DNA of 64,000 nt, taken from assembly GCF_021462265.1 (NCBI RefSeq), contig NZ_JAJONF010000025.1, positions 62,001 to 126,000 of the forward strand. The letters run 5' to 3'. Of this stretch, positions 59,893 to 64,000 are shown piece by piece. The DNA comes from Streptomyces shenzhenensis. GTDB taxonomy: Bacteria > Actinomycetota > Actinomycetes > Streptomycetales > Streptomycetaceae. The position numbers and the translations under genes were made by a program. The stretch's first letter is position 1. Each line of letters starts with the position of its first letter. The notes under the pieces are model-generated. The model was given only the letters and a program-made list of their open reading frames with translations. It had not been told where the DNA came from and did not search any database.

Positions 59893-60724
59893 CTCGGTAG
59901 TCCTCCGCCGCTCGTTCGACCATGGCCAGGGACGCCTCTGGCGGGAGTGCCGCCGCCCTGAGTAGATCGTACGACCTGCGGTAGTCCTTCACGAGCGCCG
60001 GATAGTCGATGAGTTGGCCGTTATGGAGTCCCTCGGTATAGGCCACCGGCGGGGCGTCCGGGAAGGTCATCACTCGCATCATGCCCATCATGAACGGATG
60101 GGCATGTGCCGTTTCCGGAAGGATCTGCAGAACGCCCTGCGTGGAGCGGATGACCTGGGCGATGTGCTCCAGCTGGACCGCCATCTCCGCCGGGGGCAGG
60201 AGAGGCCTGCGGACGACGGACTCGTGCAGGACCGCCCAGAACGACGGCCGCTCCTCCTGCTTCCAGATCTCCGCACGCTTCAGCCGGGCGCGGACCTGCT
60301 TGTCGACCGTCTCGGGCGCCAGCCAGGGCAGCGACGTGTGTACGACCGCCTCGGCGTACGCCGGGGTCTGCAACAGCCCCGGCACCAGCATCGGAGCCCA
60401 GTCCTCGATCGTCTCCGCCCGCGGCTCCATCTCCGCCACGTCCGCGAAGTACTCCGCGTGCCCCGACTGCCGTGCCCGGCGGGCGTCTTCACAGCGACGC
60501 TCGAAAAACCCGTCCGTCTTCAGCACCTTGTCGACGTGCCGGGCGAGATCGAGCGGCATGCGCCGCTCGCCGCGCTCGATCTGGCTCAGGAAGGGGACGC
60601 CGCGGAAGCTTCCTTCCGCGAGCTGTTCGAGCGTGAGGCCCGCGAGTTCCCGCTGGTAGCGCAACTCGGCGCCGTAGAAGGAGGGGACATTGGCCGACGC
60701 GTCGGGATCCTTGCGTGGGGGCAC
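59873..60724 (-). CDS. XRE-family regulator with DUF5753 (WhiJ-like)
   Basis: A 283-residue regulator: helix-turn-helix at residues 17-70 (LRYQRELAGLTLEQLAEGS, FLSQIERGERRMP) and a DUF5753 ligand-like domain after it (EDWAPMLVPGLLQTPAYAEAVV, VLHESVVRRPLLPPAEMAVQLEHI). WhiJ-like regulators with DUF397 partners influence development. With the diverging HATPase gene it forms the classical trio. GTG start at 60724. Confidence 0.9.
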   Translation of the reverse strand: MPPRKDPDASANVPSFYGAELRYQRELAGLTLEQLAEGSFRGVPFLSQIERGERRMPLDLARHVDKVLKTDGFFERRCEDARRARQSGHAEYFADVAEMEPRAETIEDWAPMLVPGLLQTPAYAEAVVHTSLPWLAPETVDKQVRARLKRAEIWKQEERPSFWAVLHESVVRRPLLPPAEMAVQLEHIAQVIRSTQGVLQILPETAHAHPFMMGMMRVMTFPDAPPVAYTEGLHNGQLIDYPALVKDYRRSYDLLRAAALPPEASLAMVERAAEDYRDGKHRD

Positions 60725-60843
60725 AACTCATCACCGCCGTTTGCCTGTTGCGCTTGCGTAGTCGAAGCCTCTTCAACGATACGCGGGTATGCGCCACTCT
60801 GTGACCGAATCATCACAGAGCGCACAGGAAGGTGTACGCGACC

Positions 60844-61515
60844 GTGTCCTCTCAGTTCACCCCCGCCCCCGCCCCGGCTGCCGATTCCGCCTATGACACG
60901 ACCCTCTGTGTGGAGGAACTGCGGGACGCCCTCGCCGCCCATGGCATCACGCTGCCGTCCATGCGGGTGGACCTGCCGAGTTTCGCGGCCACGTACGGAC
61001 CGTCGCCGGGCTTGGTGGCACTCGGCAACTGCAACGTGGCGACGGCGCGGAGACTGACCGCGCTGTTGCGGGTGGACGACGGGGCGCCGTGCCCGCCGCC
61101 GCTGGACCTCGATCTCCTGGCTGTCCCCGAGGCGGTGCCCGGACTACGGCGTACCGTCCGCCGGTATCTCGGAGCACCCTGCGCCGATGTCCAGCTCTGT
61201 GTCACGGAACTCGTGGCCAACGTTGTCCGTCACGTGGGGGAGGGCACCCCGATCCGCGTGCGGGTGGTCCGAGTGGCGGGAGCCTGTCTACGCGTCGAGG
61301 TCAGCGACGCCGATGCCCGCGCTCGTCCCGTGCTCCGACGTGCCGGCGCCGACGACGAAACCGGGCGCGGCCTCGCGCTGCTCGACGCCGTGACCTTGCG
61401 CTGGGGTGTGGAACACGGCGCCGAGGGCAAGACGGTGTGGTGCGAGTTGGGCCAGGCCGAGACCAGGACGGGCGGGCGGTGGAACGACCCGGTCACCGGG
61501 CCCGCACGTTCTTGA
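60844..61515 (+). CDS. HATPase regulatory protein (anti-sigma-like) of the WhiJ trio
   Basis: A 223-residue protein. The C-terminal GHKL ATP-binding domain (about 100-215) has ELVANVVRHVGEG and GRGLALLDAVTLRWG. The N-terminal 90 residues are an unrecognised extension with paired VEELRDALAAHGITLP repeats. GTG at 60844 is favoured, 12 bases after AGGAAG; GTG at 60832 is possible. It diverges from the WhiJ-like gene and converges on afsS. Role inferred: kinase-like modulator in sigma or developmental control. Confidence 0.82.
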   Translation: MSSQFTPAPAPAADSAYDTTLCVEELRDALAAHGITLPSMRVDLPSFAATYGPSPGLVALGNCNVATARRLTALLRVDDGAPCPPPLDLDLLAVPEAVPGLRRTVRRYLGAPCADVQLCVTELVANVVRHVGEGTPIRVRVVRVAGACLRVEVSDADARARPVLRRAGADDETGRGLALLDAVTLRWGVEHGAEGKTVWCELGQAETRTGGRWNDPVTGPARS

Positions 61516-61578
61516 ACACGTCGGCCGCGACGGCTTCCCCTCCGCGCCGCCGCGGCCTGTCCCCCTGGTGGGCGCGGG

Positions 61579-61791
61579 TCACGCCTTCTCGGTGCCGGCG
61601 TGGTTCTCCAGCGTCGTCACGACGGACTCCGGCAGGATGCCGGCGTGGTTCTCCAGCGGCTTGACGGTTTCGTTCTCCGTGACACTGCCGGCGTGGTTCT
61701 CCAGCGGCTCGACCGTCGAGGAACCGTCGTCCGGGCTGCCGGCGTGGTTCTCCAGCGTGGCGATCTTCGGCTTCTTCGTGGCTTCGGTCAT
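61579..61791 (-). CDS. afsS: AfsS (AfsR2) small regulatory protein
   Basis: A 70-residue protein made of four LENHAG repeats at residues 13-18, 30-35, 46-51 and 61-66 separated by acidic or Thr-rich spacers. AfsS is a small protein downstream of afsR whose transcription is switched on by phosphorylated AfsR and which raises antibiotic production in S. coelicolor and S. lividans. Position, strand and repeat content all agree. AGAGGT lies eight bases before the ATG at 61791. The four repeats are encoded by identical 20-base DNA blocks. Its leader has a 15-bp stem-loop and an AfsR-type site further up. Confidence 0.92.
   Translation of the reverse strand: MTEATKKPKIATLENHAGSPDDGSSTVEPLENHAGSVTENETVKPLENHAGILPESVVTTLENHAGTEKA
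61594..61757. repeat. Four identical 20-base repeats inside afsS
   Basis: GCCGGCGTGGTTCTCCAGCG occurs at 61594, 61639, 61687 and 61738 with spacings of 45, 48 and 51 bases, all multiples of three. The flanking spacers differ completely. Confidence 0.9.
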
Positions 61792-61825
61792 CGTCGGCAC
61801 CTCTCTGCTGAGCTTCTGAGAAAGC

Positions 61826-61873
61826 GATGTGCCCGTCCGGTGACTCCCCCGGGTGTCGCCGGACGGGCACATC
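61826..61873 (-). promoter_or_regulatory. 15-bp stem-loop in the afsS leader
   Basis: GATGTGCCCGTCCGG (61826-61840) and CCGGACGGGCACATC (61859-61873) are perfect complements with an 18-base loop. On the transcribed strand it lies 34 bases before the afsS ATG and is followed by a short T-rich run. It could attenuate transcription, protect the mRNA or delay ribosome entry. Confidence 0.7.
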
Positions 61874-61939
61874 AAGGCCGCTCACCCTAAACGGTGGGGC
61901 CGGGTGCCGAGCCGTCTGCCCCCCGACGCGGCGGCTGGC

Positions 61940-61979
61940 ACTCATGAGAATGGCGTGCGGCGATAAACAAACCATGAAC
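61940..61979 (-). promoter_or_regulatory. afsS promoter with AfsR/PhoP-type direct repeat
   Basis: On the minus strand GTTCATGGTTT (61979-61969) is followed directly by GTTTATCGCCG (61968-61958), an 11-base direct repeat like those bound by AfsR and PhoP at the S. coelicolor afsS promoter. CATTCT (61953-61948) could be the -10 element. The site would cover the -35 region. Confidence 0.6.
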
Positions 61980-61998
61980 GCGCAGTCCGCCCGGCTCC

Positions 61999-64000
61999 TC
62001 AGGCCGCCGCGGCCGGCCTGAGGAGTGCCCTCACCTGCTCGGCCTCGGCCGCCCCGAACTGCTCGTGGATGGTGAGCGCCTCGCTCCAGCACGCGCGGGC
62101 CCGGTCGGTCTGCCCCAGGTGGCTGAGGGCCTGCCCGAGCGTGGTCAGTACGTTGGCCCGCATCCAGTCACCTCCGATGACCTGGAGGGCGAGTGCCTGC
62201 TCCGCGTGCCGTGCCGCCAGGGCGAGGTGGCCCCCGACGAGATGGGCCTCGGAGATACGGAAGTTCGCCGTGCCCTCCCAGAGGCGCTGCCGGTTCTCCC
62301 GGAAGAGCCGCAGGGCTTCGTGGAGTTGCTCCAGCGCCTCGGGTACCCGGCCTGCCGCGCTGAGCGCGATCCCGAGAGCGAGACGGGCGTTGGCGACGCG
62401 CACGGTCATACCGAGCTGGTCGTAGATGGCGAGTCCCCGCTCGGCCAGTTCGACGGCGGTCGTCAGCCGTCCCAGCTTGACGTGGATACGGGAGAGGTTG
62501 CACAGGGCACTGGCCTCGCCGGGCAGGTTGCCGTCGGCGCGGTAGTTGTCGATCGCCTCGCGCAGGTGCCGCTCTCCGTCGTCGTTGCGTCCCTGGTAGA
62601 GGGCGATGATCCCGCGGTCGTTCGGAGCCCAGCAGCAGGGCGCGAGGTCTCCCGCGGCCTGGGCGAGCCCGATGGCGAGCCGGGCCTCCTCGTCGGCCTG
62701 CGTGAACTTGTCGGAGACCAGGAGGGCGTTGGTCAGCGCGGTGCGGGCCCGGCCCTCGGCGCGCTGGTCGCCCAGCTCGTGGGCCAGGTCGCGGAGTGCC
62801 ACGGCGGTCGCCTCGTACCGGTGCGAGTTGGCACCGGACTCCGCGAGGTCCTTGGCGACCCACAGCAGGTCGACGGCGCGCCTGAGCATTCCGAGGGCCG
62901 CGCTCTGCCGGACACAGGCCAGGAGGCAGTCACCCTCGGCGTAGAGCCAGTCGACCGCGGTCTTGGAGTCGGTGATGGGCAGGCCGGGATAGGAGGTCGG
63001 CTCCAGGTGGTTCACCAGCCGGTCTCCCGGCCGTTCGATCGCGTACACCCCCGCCGCCGTCGCCAGGTAGAAGTCCAGGAGGCGGGACATGGCCGCCTCC
63101 TTCCCCCACTGCCCGGGAGGTGTGGGAGGTACCCCCGTGCCCGGCGGCTGCTCGTCCCGCTCCGCGCACGCACGCGCGTACAGCCGCACGAGGTCGTGGA
63201 AGCGGTAACGGCCCGGAGCCGCCGATTCCAGCAACGACGTGTCGACCAGGGTCTCCAGCAGGTCCTCGGCCGCCTCCACCGGCAGATCGAGCACCGCCGC
63301 GGCCGCCGCCAGCGAGATGTCCGGTCCGTCGGCCAGGCCGAGGAGGCGGAAGGCCCGGGCCTGGGCCGGTTCCAGGGCGCCGTAGCCCAGTTCGAAGGTC
63401 GCCTTCACCGCCAGGTCGCCGGCCTGGAGTTCGTCGAGGCGGCGGCGCTCGTCGGCGAGCTTCTCCGCCAGGACGCAGACCGTCCAGGTGCGGCGGGCCG
63501 CGAGACGCGACGCGGCGATGCGGATGGCGAGGGGGAGGAAGCCGCAGGCCGCCACCACGTCCAGGGCGGCCTTGCGCTCGGCGGCGACCCGCTCCGCACC
63601 GACGATCTTCGTGAAGAGCTGCAGCGCCTCGTCGGGGGACATCACGTCCAGGTCCACCAGGTGGGCCCCGGCCAGGTCCACCATGCGGACGCGTGACGTC
63701 ACCAGGGCCGCGCAGCCCTCCGTGCCCGGCAGCAGCGGACGTACCTGGGCCGCGTCCTTCGCGTTGTCCAGCAGGACGAGGACCCGGCGGCCGTCCAGGA
63801 CCGAGCGGTACAGGGCCGCCCGGTCGTCCAGGGAGTCGGGGACGGACGCGTCCGGGGTGCCCAGGGCGCGCAGGAAGGAGCCCAGGACCGTCTCCGGTTC
63901 CGCCGCCCGCGGGCCCGCGCCCTGCAGGTCCACGTACAACTGGCCGTCCGGGAAGGCGGAGCGGGCCTGGTGCGCCACATGGACGGCCAGGGTCGTCTTG
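61999..64000 (-). CDS. afsR: Transcriptional regulator AfsR, C-terminal two thirds
   Basis: The frame is open to the window end, so the N terminus with the OmpR-like DNA-binding and BTA domains lies outside. About 666 residues are present: the end of the P-loop (KTTLAVH at 63999-63979), an NB-ARC ATPase (VLDGRRVLVLLDNAKDAAQVRPLLPG is Walker B, CGFLPLAIRIAASRLA the GLPLA motif) and C-terminal tetratricopeptide repeats (GEASALCNLSRIHVKLGRLTTAVELAERGLAIYDQLG). AfsR is phosphorylated by AfsK and others and activates afsS. Neighbour afsS supports the identity over other SARP-type paralogues. Confidence 0.9.
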   Translation of the reverse strand, partial: KTTLAVHVAHQARSAFPDGQLYVDLQGAGPRAAEPETVLGSFLRALGTPDASVPDSLDDRAALYRSVLDGRRVLVLLDNAKDAAQVRPLLPGTEGCAALVTSRVRMVDLAGAHLVDLDVMSPDEALQLFTKIVGAERVAAERKAALDVVAACGFLPLAIRIAASRLAARRTWTVCVLAEKLADERRRLDELQAGDLAVKATFELGYGALEPAQARAFRLLGLADGPDISLAAAAAVLDLPVEAAEDLLETLVDTSLLESAAPGRYRFHDLVRLYARACAERDEQPPGTGVPPTPPGQWGKEAAMSRLLDFYLATAAGVYAIERPGDRLVNHLEPTSYPGLPITDSKTAVDWLYAEGDCLLACVRQSAALGMLRRAVDLLWVAKDLAESGANSHRYEATAVALRDLAHELGDQRAEGRARTALTNALLVSDKFTQADEEARLAIGLAQAAGDLAPCCWAPNDRGIIALYQGRNDDGERHLREAIDNYRADGNLPGEASALCNLSRIHVKLGRLTTAVELAERGLAIYDQLGMTVRVANARLALGIALSAAGRVPEALEQLHEALRLFRENRQRLWEGTANFRISEAHLVGGHLALAARHAEQALALQVIGGDWMRANVLTTLGQALSHLGQTDRARACWSEALTIHEQFGAAEAEQVRALLRPAAAA

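Noticed and set aside
1..64000. tRNA, rRNA, insertion sequence, prophage or attachment site
   Set aside because: No cloverleaf-like sequence, transposase, integrase, terminal inverted repeat with target duplication or phage structural gene was seen on either strand.

Overview
This window comes from a Streptomyces chromosome. The DNA is very GC-rich, third codon positions are almost always G or C, GTG starts are common, and intergenic gaps carry the GCGCAGTTCCCCGCGCC element seen throughout the genus. The gene order matches, from memory, the S. coelicolor segment from dmdR1 (SCO4394) through the SCO4402-family gene, purU, kbpA and afsK (SCO4423) to afsS and afsR (SCO4425 and SCO4426). The island between dmdR1 and afsK looks larger here: I count about 43 genes, against about 28 implied by the locus numbers.

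Layout. 1-17 kb holds conserved genes: the end of a PAS/GAF protein, a UPF0309 SIS protein, the iron regulator DmdR1 with a long antisense ORF, an alpha/beta hydrolase lacking its catalytic Ser and His, an ABC exporter, a Prim-Pol domain protein, an NsdA-like regulator, a membrane protein with ATQYIPP repeats, a lipoprotein binding protein, purU, an ECF sigma/anti-sigma pair, a STAS antagonist and an EF-hand protein. 17.7-34 kb and parts of 41-58 kb hold CoA-thioester catabolism: two AMP-forming ligases, one NDP-forming ligase, four acyl-CoA dehydrogenase subunits, two crotonases, an SDR, a cyclase-type hydrolase, a zinc alcohol dehydrogenase, a flavin reductase, two thiolase-like proteins and two DUF35 proteins. 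Between them, 34-46 kb holds a Tat-exported amine oxidase, a flavin monooxygenase, a secreted peptidase-like hydrolase, a two-component system, acetyltransferases, pdxH and an expansin-like protein. 50.8-64 kb is the AfsK-AfsR signalling locus: kbpA, afsK, a WhiJ-type trio, afsS and the C-terminal two thirds of afsR.

The strongest unexplained signal is a repeated operator, TCTGACG-N3-CGTCAGA. I find twelve copies, all in the promoters of the CoA-thioester genes and nowhere else that I noticed. They tie units scattered over nearly 40 kb into one apparent regulon. The only TetR-family gene in the window (49987-50634) is the natural candidate regulator and has a weak match over its own start codon. 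The paired SCP2-type thiolase and DUF35 proteins, the two-subunit acyl-CoA dehydrogenase and the FadD3-like ligase resemble the side-chain and ring modules of actinobacterial steroid or terpenoid degradation, so the regulon may break down a branched or alicyclic acid. The substrate cannot be read from the sequence.

In the Afs part, the 70-codon afsS gene has four LENHAG repeats encoded by four identical 20-base DNA repeats. Its upstream region has an 11-base direct repeat that fits an AfsR/PhoP site, and its leader has a perfect 15-bp stem-loop.
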